From Bradyrhizobium sp. 200 (lineage in GTDB: Bacteria; Pseudomonadota; Alphaproteobacteria; Rhizobiales; Xanthobacteraceae): DNA of 64,000 nt. The notes below the pieces were generated by a model. The model had not been told where the DNA came from. It worked only from the letters and a program-made list of their open reading frames with translations, and searched no databases. This document shows, one piece after another, positions 1 to 8,115 of this stretch (positions are counted from its first letter, which is position 1; the number at the start of each line of letters is the position of its first letter). A program made the translations under genes and the position numbers. Location of the stretch: positions 7,918,001 to 7,982,000 of the forward strand of contig NZ_CP064689.1 in NCBI RefSeq assembly GCF_023100945.1, given 5' to 3'.

Positions 1-361
1 CGAGATGGCAGGCCCAGGTGTAGAGCTGCTCGAAGTAGTCGGAGGCGAAGTGGAGGCCCTGCGCCAAATCGAATCCGAGCCACTGGACGTCGCGCTTGAT
101 CGCGTCGATGTACTCCACCCTCTCCTTTGCCGGGTTCGTATCGTCGAGGCGCAAGTTGCAGCGACCGCCGAATTCCTTCGCAAGCTCGTAATTCAGCACG
201 ATCGACTTCGCGTGCCCCAGGTGGAGAAAGCCGTTCGGCTCGGGCGGAAAGCGCGTGACCACGACGCGCGTGCGGCCGGTCTGGACGTCAGACGCTATGA
301 TGCTGCGAATGAAATTGCTGGCGCTCGCGCCCGCTTCTCCGACGTCGTTCTGTTGAGGCAC
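1..361 (-). CDS. glnS: Glutaminyl-tRNA synthetase, N-terminal part (cut by window edge)
   Basis: The reverse strand encodes the start of glutaminyl-tRNA synthetase, a cytoplasmic class I enzyme that charges tRNA-Gln. Visible motifs are [18 protein letters not shown], which carries the HLGH form of the HIGH motif, then [16 protein letters not shown] and VQWLGFD. The PPEPNG wording separates GlnRS from bacterial GluRS. Only about 120 residues are present; the KMSKS loop and anticodon-binding region lie outside the window. The start is uncertain: GTG at 361 is the most likely, 8 bases after the stop of the upstream DUF983 gene, so the two are probably co-transcribed. Many Alphaproteobacteria make Gln-tRNA through GatCAB and lack this enzyme, so its place on an apparent island is notable. 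Confidence 0.85.
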   Translation of the reverse strand, partial: MPQQNDVGEAGASASNFIRSIIASDVQTGRTRVVVTRFPPEPNGFLHLGHAKSIVLNYELAKEFGGRCNLRLDDTNPAKERVEYIDAIKRDVQWLGFDLAQGLHFASDYFEQLYTWACHL

Positions 362-369
362 CTTCCGCC

Positions 370-819
370 TCAAGCCTTGAGTTCATCGAGCGGGTGCGCG
401 CCGAAGCCGTGCATCCTGAGCGCCCACTGCAGCGCCAAGACGGCACCCTTGACCGGCTGCAGGAGAGCTATCGAGGCCAAGGCCGTAATCGGAAGGTAGG
501 CGCCAAGCTGAAACGCCAGCGACGGTGCATAGTCCACCTCGATCCAGAGAATTACTGGAACCAGGACGTGTCCGACGACGACGATCACTAAGTAGGCCGG
601 CAGGTCGTCGGCTCGGTGGCCGGTGAAATCGAGGCGGCAGACAGAGCAGTGGTCGTCGACTTTGAGAAACGCACAAAACAGGCGACCGCGCCCGCAGCGT
701 GGGCACCTTCCTCGAACGCCCCTCCGAAGGGATAGGCCAACGTTGCGCCGGGCGGCAGTCTCTGCAGACGTCCAGTCGTTGTCGTGACCTTTAACCGGGC
801 CTTCAACCGTCGTGGCCAT
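370..819 (-). CDS. DUF983 family membrane protein
   Basis: A 149-residue protein of the DUF983 family, function unknown. Two CxxC pairs (C39/C42 in CPRCG and C58/C61 in CSVC) form a zinc-ribbon-like knuckle after a basic N-terminus, followed by two hydrophobic segments that should span the inner membrane. The segment [18 protein letters not shown] is typical of the family. I chose ATG 819 because AGGAGG lies a few bases upstream; an in-frame ATG at 891 lacks such a site. The glnS-like gene follows after 8 bases. In other alphaproteobacteria DUF983 genes often sit near cytochrome oxidase or Nudix genes, which is not the case here. Confidence 0.8.
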   Translation of the reverse strand: MATTVEGPVKGHDNDWTSAETAARRNVGLSLRRGVRGRCPRCGRGRLFCAFLKVDDHCSVCRLDFTGHRADDLPAYLVIVVVGHVLVPVILWIEVDYAPSLAFQLGAYLPITALASIALLQPVKGAVLALQWALRMHGFGAHPLDELKA

Positions 820-1331
820 CGCCCGTCCTCCTGACTCACACGGCAGCACAGTATTCGGCGACGGCGCCCAAGCGCCATTCAAATGGGGCATGTAGTCGAT
901 AACCCGGCGTGATCACGACGGCCTGCGCGCGTCCAACGGAGGCGACTCGCCCTCGATGCCTGACAAGGATTGGCCGGATAGAGCCTCTATGCAAGGAGGG
1001 CAAGTCATGCGCGATGATAGCGTGGCTTACGCAGCCATGAGGATCACGAGTCTAAGAGGTGAACGACGAGGAAACGAAGCGTGCGCTCTTCCCGTCGAAC
1101 TACCCCGCTCCCGACAGCTAGGCGGCAGCCGGGTCTCATCCCGTCGCAATTGCGGGAATGGAAACGATAACAGCACGGCATTTCCCAACGACTGGCATGA
1201 AACCTAGTGTTCGGTGTGGCGGGTCTACGGAGACCACCGGTCGTGCGGCGTTCGCGTTCGCAGGTTTGTTCCTGTGTTGACCGTAGATTTGTCGTGGCGG
1301 CCTGAGCGCAGCGAAATCAAGGAGAGTGCAA
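820..1331. other. Gene-poor stretch
   Basis: About 500 bases between the DUF983 gene and the gene at 1332. The only candidate coding region is the 66-codon frame at 1007-1207. No RNA gene, terminator or repeat was recognised in the rest. Confidence 0.4.
1007..1207 (+). CDS. Possible small protein (66 aa), doubtful
   Basis: A short frame whose ATG at 1007 is preceded by a full AAGGAGG nine bases upstream, the strongest ribosome-binding site in this stretch. The predicted peptide begins MRDDSVAYAAMRITS, is rich in Arg, Ser and Asn, and shows no recognisable domain, signal peptide or membrane segment. The good ribosome site is the only support. The composition would also fit chance translation of GC-rich DNA, so I rate it doubtful. 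Confidence 0.25.
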   Translation: MRDDSVAYAAMRITSLRGERRGNEACALPVELPRSRQLGGSRVSSRRNCGNGNDNSTAFPNDWHET

Positions 1332-1904
1332 ATGAACCTCGACGCCAGGGACATGGTCGAGGCCGTTTCATATCTCCTGAGACGCGGCTACGACCACGAA
1401 TACCGGATAAGGGACGGCCAGCTCTACGACCTGACTGCCGACAAGCCCGTCACCGTCGGCGACGCGTGCGTGGATGGCGCGATGAGGTTCGAGAGCGCGC
1501 CGGGTACGGGGGACAGTTCAAACATCTACGCGATCGCCGACCGGAAGGCCGGCAGCAAGGGCCTTTTGATCGACGCTTTTGATGCCTTGGACCAGGAGTG
1601 CTCGCGAGAACTCTACGAACAGCTAAACGCAAACCGCCCCACACGTCACGACAACGTAGGCGAAATAGCGAGCCGATATGGCCTGCGGAAGATCTTCAAG
1701 GAGGAATTTGACGGGGATCCCGAGCGCTTTGTACTCCGCATCGGGTTCCCCGACTTCCCCCCGTGCCCGTTCGGGCAGTCGTTCTCGATGCTCGGGTTCG
1801 ACACGGCGGAGCAATCCTACGTCTGGCTGGTCACCAGCATCCTGCGAGATTCTAGGCTTGAGAGAGTCCCCTACCAGGGGGCCGACGTGCCCGACAACGA
1901 ATGA
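1332..1904 (+). CDS. Conserved hypothetical protein, two parts
   Basis: A 190-residue soluble protein. Residues 1 to about 95 (DMVEAVSYLLRRGYDHEY ... GLLIDAFDALDQE) resemble a family of roughly 100-residue proteins, often labelled phosphoribosylpyrophosphate synthetase by error, with the pattern of an amphipathic first helix, a basic RGYxxxY turn and a central YAIADRKAGSKGLLIDA strand. The C-terminal half (EIASRYGLRKIFKEEFDGD ... DFPPCPFGQSFSMLGF) is unfamiliar. No catalytic motif is evident. ATG 1332 is preferred over GTG 1326 because AAGGAG lies at a good distance upstream. It lies 75 bases ahead of the GreA-like gene, in the same direction. Confidence 0.7.
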   Translation: MNLDARDMVEAVSYLLRRGYDHEYRIRDGQLYDLTADKPVTVGDACVDGAMRFESAPGTGDSSNIYAIADRKAGSKGLLIDAFDALDQECSRELYEQLNANRPTRHDNVGEIASRYGLRKIFKEEFDGDPERFVLRIGFPDFPPCPFGQSFSMLGFDTAEQSYVWLVTSILRDSRLERVPYQGADVPDNE

Positions 1905-1979
1905 GCGCCCGATGTTCAGGCTTCCTGGTGGTATCGCCACCGGCCCGGCCTATGCGGCGCCTCTTACAAAGGACGTGAG

Positions 1980-2423
1980 ATGAACAAACAGATCGTGAAG
2001 CAAACAATGCTGTCGCTCGAGGCGCGCGACCTCGAGAGCGCGAGAGAGAAATACCTGGAATATGTCGGGAGCGCCCGGCTCGATAGAAGCGAGCCGATCG
2101 AAGACGACGAGCAAGCGCAGGCAGAGCTCGCGAGCGACCTGTCCGAAGCGTTCGACGACACCGTTCACTCGCACTCCGACAAGATCGAGAAGCTCTCGGC
2201 GATGGACTTCGGGCCGAAGAGCAAGGTCGAGGAAGGCGCAGTGGTGAAGCTAGGCGGACGGTTTTTCGTTATTGCCGTGTCGACAGGCAAGTTTGTGTGC
2301 GACGGCAACGAGGTCATGGGCATCTCCACCCAGGCCCCGATCTATGCTGTGTTGGAGGGCAAGCGCGCCGGTGATGCGATCTCGTTCAACGGAACGGAGC
2401 TCGTGATCGAGGAGGTCGCCTGA
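1980..2423 (+). CDS. Small protein with GreA/Rnk-like C-terminal domain
   Basis: A 147-residue protein. Residues 1-75 are helical and acidic (SLEARDLESAREKYLEYV, SEPIEDDEQAQAELASDL). Residues about 80-147 look like the FKBP-like C-terminal domain of GreA, GreB and Rnk: an entry strand VEEGAVVKLGGRFFVIAV, then ISTQAPIYAVLEGKRAGDAI, which matches the GreA wording SPIGRALLGKKVGDEV, and a closing strand. The long GreA coiled coil that enters the RNA polymerase channel is absent, so it could bind polymerase without stimulating transcript cleavage. This is inference from fold wording. The start is supported by GGACGTGAG before the ATG. Confidence 0.65.
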   Translation: MNKQIVKQTMLSLEARDLESAREKYLEYVGSARLDRSEPIEDDEQAQAELASDLSEAFDDTVHSHSDKIEKLSAMDFGPKSKVEEGAVVKLGGRFFVIAVSTGKFVCDGNEVMGISTQAPIYAVLEGKRAGDAISFNGTELVIEEVA

Positions 2424-2666
2424 CAGCTGCGACACCGAAGGTCGAAAGCTGCCCCTCGTCATAACGCGGCGACCGTCGCGAATCTGTGTAGAGTGTAGCA
2501 ATGAGCGGATGACGTATGGCACGGCCCGGGCGATCTTCCCAAGCCTTCCCTGACGTCGACAGCCGGACACTGAAGCACCGTCACGTCGTGCGCCTGAAGT
2601 TCACTCCGCCCTTGGACTGGCGGTCGACGCTCGACGCTAGAGCAACCAAGCACGTAGGAGTCACCG

Positions 2667-3068
2667 ATGTCTTTCCGCTTTATCACCAAGTCTATCCACG
2701 CCTACCTGATCGATTATCCTGTCGCGATCGTCTTGATCGCAGCGCCGTTCGTGCTAAAGCTCGGCCAGAGCGGACCGGTCGCAATGTGGCTTTCGGTTGT
2801 TGTCGGTGTGGCCGCGCTGCTCTTGGCGGCCCTGACCGACCATCCCACTGGGCTCGTCCGCATCATTCCCTACTGGCTGCACCTTTGGGTCGATCGCGCC
2901 GTCGGGGTGGTGTTTGTCATCGCACCGTTTGCCTTCAAATTCGCTGGCTTCGACGCCTGGTACTACTGGGTCCTCGCTGCCGCTGTCCTGCTCACAACGT
3001 CAGTCTTTAACGCGCCTGAGGAGCCAGTCGCGACGCGTTCGGGATTGGACAGGCGCACGGCGGGTTGA
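2667..3068 (+). CDS. Small integral membrane protein, four predicted helices
   Basis: A 133-residue hydrophobic protein with two related halves, each of two predicted helices: residues about 12-60 (YLIDYPVAIVLIAAPFVLKL, then VVVGVAALLLAALTDH) and about 68-118 (WVDRAVGVVFVIAPFAFKF, then YYWVLAAAVLLTTSV). The matching AIVLIAAPFVLKL and GVVFVIAPFAFKF suggest an internal duplication like that of SPW-repeat membrane proteins. Function unknown. It lies about 110 bases ahead of the SdhC-like gene and in the same direction. Confidence 0.65.
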   Translation: MSFRFITKSIHAYLIDYPVAIVLIAAPFVLKLGQSGPVAMWLSVVVGVAALLLAALTDHPTGLVRIIPYWLHLWVDRAVGVVFVIAPFAFKFAGFDAWYYWVLAAAVLLTTSVFNAPEEPVATRSGLDRRTAG

Positions 3069-3179
3069 AGGCGGCGACGGCGTCGTCGAGGGTCGAGACG
3101 TTGCCGATGCTCGTCCGCAGCCGGCCGTCCTTCGGGCGGTGCGGCGCGGACCGCGTGGCTGATATTTAAGTGGTTTAAC

Positions 3180-4205
3180 ATGGACCCGTTTGCTCAGCCG
3201 CAAGACCGAAGCGCCACGATCGGGCCGCGCTTCGACTATTTGGCGCAGGCTCCCGCAGCGGCGGCAATTTGCTACCCTTTTCTACTCCGGGCCTTTCATG
3301 CCGTCGTCGGCACGCAAGCCGCAACGCCTTCGCCTCTCGCAGTTGTCGGCGCGACCTTGATCCTGGCAGTGGCGTTCGTCGTGCCGTTTGTCGCGCTCGC
3401 GCTCGCTTGCCGGCCCGACGCCGATCCAGGGGCGCGGCGGCTTGCCTATGCCGGCGTGGCGGCCCCAACGCTCTATGTCTTTCTTGGCGTCGTTCAGGCC
3501 CTGATTCACAGCCCTATCCCCGACGAAATCGTGTGGTGCGTGCTTTGGCTCGCAATCGCGATTTGGTCACAGACTGCCCGCAATCTCGTCGGTGCAACGC
3601 GGCCGACCGTGGGGCGCTGGCGCATCGTCCACGGAATGACGGCGGCGCTCTTGTCCCTATACGTGGCGTTCCATTTAGCCAATCACCTGTTTGGGTTGAT
3701 CGGCCCCGACGCACATGCGGCTGTCATGAAGATCGGCCGCGTTGTCTACCGCTCTAGCCTGGGTGAACCGCTGTTGGTCGCGGCCATGCTTTTCCAGATC
3801 GGCACCGGCCTGTTTCTGGCATGGCGTTGGAGTGCCGCCCCGCAGGGCTTCCATCGGACATTTCAGGTCGCCTCGGGGGCCTACCTTTCGCTGTTCATCC
3901 TCGGGCACATGAACTCGGTTTTCATCTACGCTCGAAGCTTTCTCGGCATACCGACCGATTGGAATTTCGCGATCGGAGCCCCGACTGGGCTCATTCATGA
4001 CGCATGGAATATCCGCCTGTTGCCTCATTACGCGCTCGGCGTGTTCTTTGTCCTAAGCCACCTTGCGTCGGGATTACGGGTGGTGCTGATCGCGCACGGC
4101 GTCGATCGACGCGCCGCAAATCGCCTTTGGGGCACGGGCATCGCAATAAGCGCCGTTATCTCAGCCGCGATCATCGCGGGTATGTGCGGGGTTCGAATCA
4201 GCTAG
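3180..4205 (+). CDS. Stand-alone SdhC-like (diheme-B type) membrane protein
   Basis: A 341-residue polytopic protein with about eight hydrophobic segments. Residues from about 150 onward resemble the membrane anchor of the CyaC-like cyclase at 59162: LLSLYVAFHLANHLFGL parallels MFAYLVSHFLNHALGN, and LFQIGTGLFLAW parallels LVHTALGIWALY. Histidines recur at the positions expected for b-type heme ligands (FHLANH, LGHMNS, LLPHYALG, LSHLASG). No cyclase, ferredoxin or SdhA/B partner is encoded with it. A quinone- or redox-linked cytochrome b role is inference. The ATG at 3180 has no strong ribosome site; it lies at the end of a 110-base gap. Confidence 0.65.
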   Translation: MDPFAQPQDRSATIGPRFDYLAQAPAAAAICYPFLLRAFHAVVGTQAATPSPLAVVGATLILAVAFVVPFVALALACRPDADPGARRLAYAGVAAPTLYVFLGVVQALIHSPIPDEIVWCVLWLAIAIWSQTARNLVGATRPTVGRWRIVHGMTAALLSLYVAFHLANHLFGLIGPDAHAAVMKIGRVVYRSSLGEPLLVAAMLFQIGTGLFLAWRWSAAPQGFHRTFQVASGAYLSLFILGHMNSVFIYARSFLGIPTDWNFAIGAPTGLIHDAWNIRLLPHYALGVFFVLSHLASGLRVVLIAHGVDRRAANRLWGTGIAISAVISAAIIAGMCGVRIS

Positions 4206-5268
4206 GCGAGGGCGGCGGTAGGGGTGGGGCACGCGGCCCACGAGGGTGAACGCGGCTATCGCCACGGCGGCAAACGGCTTAAAAAGCGTTCACTGTCAGC
4301 AACTCCTTTCGTGATGAAAAACCTCGCCTCTGATGAGGACCAGCGCGGGGCATCAGCTCCGCACAGGCGCAAATCATCATCGTACATTTCTCCGCACGCC
4401 GCTGCGAGCCCTTTCGTACATCGCGCGCCCCTCCAAAGGCGCGCGGACATCGAAGCTCAAGCTCACGGCAGCCGATATTCGGCGTGGGCGTACCAGAAGT
4501 ATCAGAACAGACGAGGCAGGCCTCCGGAGCGGAACGTGAGGCGTTAGACACGGGGCCTTCACGATGCATACGACGTCATGCTGTCGTTGGCGACGAACAC
4601 GGTCGCGCGCGACGGTGTCGCGCCCAACGCGGCCCGTACTCGCCCAGACTTCCCCGATTTCCGCGAACCTTTCAACGCGAGCGATGAAGTCGGCCTTCAG
4701 GCAATCCAGGGGAACATTGGATATGGCTCGCAGACTGACTGTGCGTGATAAAGCTATAACGACCCTTTCGGGGCAAGCACGTCGGTGGTTCGCTTCTTCA
4801 CATCACGGCCGGCTCCCTTGCCTGAGTTCACTCTCAATCGCAAGACTAGGTCGTCCATCGCAGAATGCCGTAGAAAATCGCGGAATATCGTGGTTTGAGC
4901 GCCCATGGAGCGACTCGAACCACCGCGCGTTCCTGGCGATGGTTCCTTTCTTTTGGTTTGAATTCTTGGAACAGTAGTGTTGGTGGTATCCATGTTGGTA
5001 TGGATATTTAGCTACTGCGGAAAGCCAAATAACAACAATAACCTGACTGTCGAATTCAATGCCGGCCAGGGTCGCCTCGCTGACTTAGGATCGTCATCGG
5101 CCCCGGCACGCCGATTCAGAGTTGCTCGCCAACCTTCGGCAAGGGGGCAGTTTGTCCTATTTGTACGCCACAGCTACCCAGCAGCCATCCCTGCGCTCTA
5201 GATTTCTTTCTTGCTGGAGAAGCCTGCGATCTTATTGGCTCAAACCGATCATGGTTCGGGGCGGAGGC
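4206..5268. other. One-kilobase region without a convincing gene
   Basis: Short open frames here have no recognisable domains and poor ribosome sites. The part from about 4970 to 5060 is AT-richer than its surroundings and holds a small hairpin, ATCCAT-GTTGGT-ATGGAT, near 4988. This looks like decayed or regulatory island DNA. Nothing more can be supported. Confidence 0.4.
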
Positions 5269-5637
5269 ATGGGCGGCAAGGACGAAAAACCTCGGATCGA
5301 GACATTTGGGTCGCCTGGTAGTCGGAAAATGCTCCCTGCCACGAAGCGCCATCGCAAGAACCGTGGCATGCCGCCGCCCGCGGCATTCGATATCGATACG
5401 CTGCCGGGCAGCTCTAATTTGACGGCATTAGAGACGGCCGCGGTCATCCGGCGCACGCCTGGAGCGCTGGAGCAGTGGCGGCGCGATCCGAACCACCCGC
5501 TGAAGTGGCGCTACGTCGATGGCCGCCCGCTCTATCGTGTCGATGCGGTGCGAGACTATCTGGCCGGGTGCAATAAGATCACTAAGCGCCCTCAGCCGCA
5601 TAATGCTCGCGGAGACGGCCGAGCAGTTCGGCCTTGA
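5269..5637 (+). CDS. Excisionase/AlpA-like helix-turn-helix protein
   Basis: About 122 residues. The central part (NLTALETAAVIRRTPGALEQ, then RRDPNHPLKWRYVDG and LYRVDAVRDYLAG) has the arrangement of a MerR-like winged helix found in Xis, AlpA and Cox proteins: a helix-turn-helix, then a short wing ending in a Y(V/I)DG-R turn and a final helix. Such proteins commonly sit beside tyrosine integrases and control excision or integrase expression. The 3' end overlaps the convergent integrase by 56 bases. ATG 5251 is an alternative start; 5269 is chosen because GGAGG-like bases precede it, although the spacing is short. Confidence 0.6.
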   Translation: MGGKDEKPRIETFGSPGSRKMLPATKRHRKNRGMPPPAAFDIDTLPGSSNLTALETAAVIRRTPGALEQWRRDPNHPLKWRYVDGRPLYRVDAVRDYLAGCNKITKRPQPHNARGDGRAVRP

Positions 5638-6913
5638 TGAGGTCGAGGGGATTCGTCCGCTGCAGCCGCACGACCTTGCCGACCCGTTTCGCGCCGACCA
5701 ACTGCGCGATGTAGTCATGAGCCGCTTCGAACGCCATCTTGCGGATGATCCACTGTTCGTCGTGATTGTAGACCTGATCGATTCCGCGTGGCTTTTGCCC
5801 GACACACAGCCGCTGGATTTCGTTGTCGTAGCCGCAGCGTGACATGATGGTGCGCATGCTGCGCCTCAAGTCATGCATGGTGAACTTGGCAACACCCGCT
5901 TCCTTGACCAAACGGCTGACCATCTTGGTGAAGCCAGACATCTGGCCACCGGTTTTCGGTGACGGGAAGACATAGTCGGACGTCGCGCGCTGGAAGTGCT
6001 TCGCGGCTGCGAGCACCTCGTCAACGAGGTGGGTGCGTGGCACGTCGTGGTGCAGGCCCATCTTGGTCCATGCCGCATCGAAGGTGATGCGGTCATCCAT
6101 GATGTGCTTTTGCCACTCGATGATGGTTGGCTCACTGCGGCGCGGGCCACCAAGCAGGCACATGCGCGCCAATAGCCCAAAAGCCCCGAGCTTGCCTGAT
6201 GCATGCCAGACTTTGATGACTTCGTCATCGGTCAGCGCGCGGCCCTTCGTTCGGCGTCCGACCCTTTGCGCACGGGTTTCCTTAGGCGCGCGATAGCCGG
6301 CAAGCACGTTGTGCTCGACGTAGCCTTCGCCGACACACCATTCGAGGAAAGTGTGCGTGTGCTTGCGTAGGTCCTTGGCTGCGCCGCGCTTGCCGGTCTT
6401 GGCGATCCTATCCACCGCCGCCATGATTTGCCGTCGCGTCAGTTCGCCGATGGCAAGATCGAAATGATCCTTGAGACCGCGTCGCAGCGCGGACATCGCC
6501 GGTTTCCAGTTGACGACCTGGCGTCCGGTCAGGGACGTTTCGTAGGGGCCATCTTCAATGATCAGGGCCGCGAGCGTGGTGAGCTGCTTCTCGGCCAGCT
6601 GTTGCCGCTTGGCCTCGCGCTTGGCGTCGTTCGGATCGACCCCTATGACCACCTCGCCAGCGGCGATGGTGGCGGCCTTGCGCGCGGCCTTCTCATTGAA
6701 CCTTGGCCACGCCCCGAGAGTCTTGCGCTGAGTGCCCTTCACCCCCGGCTTGGTGAAAAGGTAGACCCAGGTCCGGCCGCCGGTCGCGCGCATGCGCAGC
6801 GCGAGACCGGGCAGCTTGTCGTCGTGGAGGTAATGCTGCGCCTTGCCCGGTGGCATGGTCGCCTTGCGGATCACCGCATCGGTCAGAGTCAGATAGTTGA
6901 TCGGATCTGCCAT
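5582..6913 (-). CDS. int: Tyrosine site-specific recombinase (phage/island integrase)
   Basis: About 443 residues from ATG 6913 (ATG 6928 also possible). The N-terminus (LTLTDAVIRKA, KLPGLALRMRATGGRTWVY, GAWPRFNEKAARKAA) is the arm-binding domain of P4-type island integrases. The catalytic half has the first Arg in GGPRRSEPTIIEW, the HxxR pair in TMHDLRRSMRT and a terminal Tyr in DQVYNHDE. Where most relatives have GH before the Tyr region this protein reads VGQKPRG, so the second His is Gln. The gene reads away from the tRNA-Val fragment at 7154-7198, which is its likely attachment site, and marks 1-7198 as an island end. Confidence 0.9.
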   Translation of the reverse strand: MADPINYLTLTDAVIRKATMPPGKAQHYLHDDKLPGLALRMRATGGRTWVYLFTKPGVKGTQRKTLGAWPRFNEKAARKAATIAAGEVVIGVDPNDAKREAKRQQLAEKQLTTLAALIIEDGPYETSLTGRQVVNWKPAMSALRRGLKDHFDLAIGELTRRQIMAAVDRIAKTGKRGAAKDLRKHTHTFLEWCVGEGYVEHNVLAGYRAPKETRAQRVGRRTKGRALTDDEVIKVWHASGKLGAFGLLARMCLLGGPRRSEPTIIEWQKHIMDDRITFDAAWTKMGLHHDVPRTHLVDEVLAAAKHFQRATSDYVFPSPKTGGQMSGFTKMVSRLVKEAGVAKFTMHDLRRSMRTIMSRCGYDNEIQRLCVGQKPRGIDQVYNHDEQWIIRKMAFEAAHDYIAQLVGAKRVGKVVRLQRTNPLDLIKAELLGRLREHYAAEGA

Positions 6914-7153
6914 GGTCCCTGCCATTCGTGCCCGCACGGGAATAATCAGACTCCCAAAGAACCGGGTCTCAGACCTTCCCTTAACTTTGTGCCCCAAGGG
7001 AAAATTCACCGAGGGCACAGCCGGGGCATACAAAATGTGCTAAGGCCCGCTATGGCCCACTGTGGCCGCATATGTCAAAAAACCCCTGTTCTGCAGGGAT
7101 TTTTGCATCTTTAGTATGGCGGAATTTGGTTGGCTGTGGTCTACGGATTGTGG

Positions 7154-7198
7154 TTCACACGGGAGAGGTCCAAGGTTCGATCCCTTGTGCGTCCACCA
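7154..7198 (+). repeat. tRNA-Val(CAC) 3' fragment, probable attR site
   Basis: The sequence reads as the 3' part of a tRNA: anticodon loop TTCACAC with anticodon CAC, stem half GGGAG, variable loop AGGTC, T arm CAAGG-TTCGATC-CCTTG, acceptor half TGCGTCC, discriminator A and encoded CCA. The 5' side (CTACGGATTGTGG) neither pairs with GGGAG nor supplies an acceptor half GGACGCA, so the tRNA is cut exactly at the anticodon loop. Tyrosine integrases use such tRNA 3' ends as attB. With the tRNA on the plus strand, a lone 3' end marks the distal junction, so the island lies to the left and the intact gene should be beyond position 1. Confidence 0.75.
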
Positions 7199-7398
7199 TC
7201 AAGCCCCCCTGAAATACGGCCTTTCACCTACCGCAAAACTTGAATGCACCGGCGTTGGCGCTGCAAAAGCTCGCCGGCGAAAGCCAGCCGGCTTAATAAG
7301 CAGTTAATACTTTTGCGCAAAGGATAGACAATCAGCGCAACATCATAGATCGCCGCAAGAAATGCGAGCGGAACTCAGGCTCCTGATGAGGGATTGGC

Positions 7399-8004
7399 AT
7401 GAGAACGCTTCTCATTGGTACTCTGGTTGCGACCCTGGCTGGCTGTAGCTGCCTTTTACCGCCGCAGGCGAGCATGGAAGCATGCACGGACGCGAACGGG
7501 TTCGGTTGTCTCAACAGGACGGCGGCCAGTCGGCCGATTGAAGCGGCGCCAGCGCCATCCAAAGCGAATTCCGCGACAACGAGAGTCAAGCCCACTATCG
7601 CGGCGAAGACGGAAGAACCTTCGACTGCCGCCGTCCGCGACAGTTCCCATCTTGCCGAGAAGAAGGCGAAATCCGCCGTGATCGAATCGAAAGTCGAGGC
7701 TCCCGCATCAGGTCGACCCGCTGAGACGCCCGATCCAGTCATTGTCAAGGCGAAGACTACCATTGCTGCTAAGTTGGAGAACCCGGCGTCTGCGGAATTC
7801 GGAGAGATGAAACGGGCCATCCGCAAAAATACACTCGGGCAGTCCGTCGACACCATTTGCGGCCGTGTCAAAGGAAAGAAGGCGTCGGGCGAAGATACCG
7901 GAGACAGGCCGTTTCTATATCTCGTGAAGGACGATGATGCATATGTCGTCGACGGCCCCGCGAGTTCGGCGGCGGCGAGCGCGTATCGCAATATTTGCAG
8001 CTAG
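7399..8004 (+). CDS. Putative lipoprotein, low-complexity N-terminal half
   Basis: A 201-residue protein with a lipoprotein signal: MRTLLIGTLVATLAGCS, lipobox LAGC, predicted acylated Cys at residue 16. Residues about 40-120 are rich in Ala, Pro, Lys and Thr and probably disordered, as in envelope-spanning linkers. The C-terminal part (IAAKLENPASAEFGEMKRAI, then TICGRVKGKK ... FLYLVKDDDAYVVD) looks folded and contains two Cys. This C-terminal pattern occurs in other alphaproteobacterial small secreted proteins of unknown function. It lies just outside the island end and 111 bases ahead of the LuxR-type gene. Confidence 0.65.
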   Translation: MRTLLIGTLVATLAGCSCLLPPQASMEACTDANGFGCLNRTAASRPIEAAPAPSKANSATTRVKPTIAAKTEEPSTAAVRDSSHLAEKKAKSAVIESKVEAPASGRPAETPDPVIVKAKTTIAAKLENPASAEFGEMKRAIRKNTLGQSVDTICGRVKGKKASGEDTGDRPFLYLVKDDDAYVVDGPASSAAASAYRNICS

Positions 8005-8115
8005 CCTGGGGCTGCCAGGATCAATTGCGACGGACCAGAAGGTCCCCTGACGACTTTCCTGCGAACGATCTCGAAATCGGGAACAACGCAGCGATCAGCA
8101 GCAATTCGCTGCAGA

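Noticed and set aside
4895..4935. TGGAGCGACTCGAACCACCG resembling the reverse of a tRNA 3' end
   Set aside because: The T stem does not pair and no acceptor or anticodon arm can be built. At most a remnant; not called.
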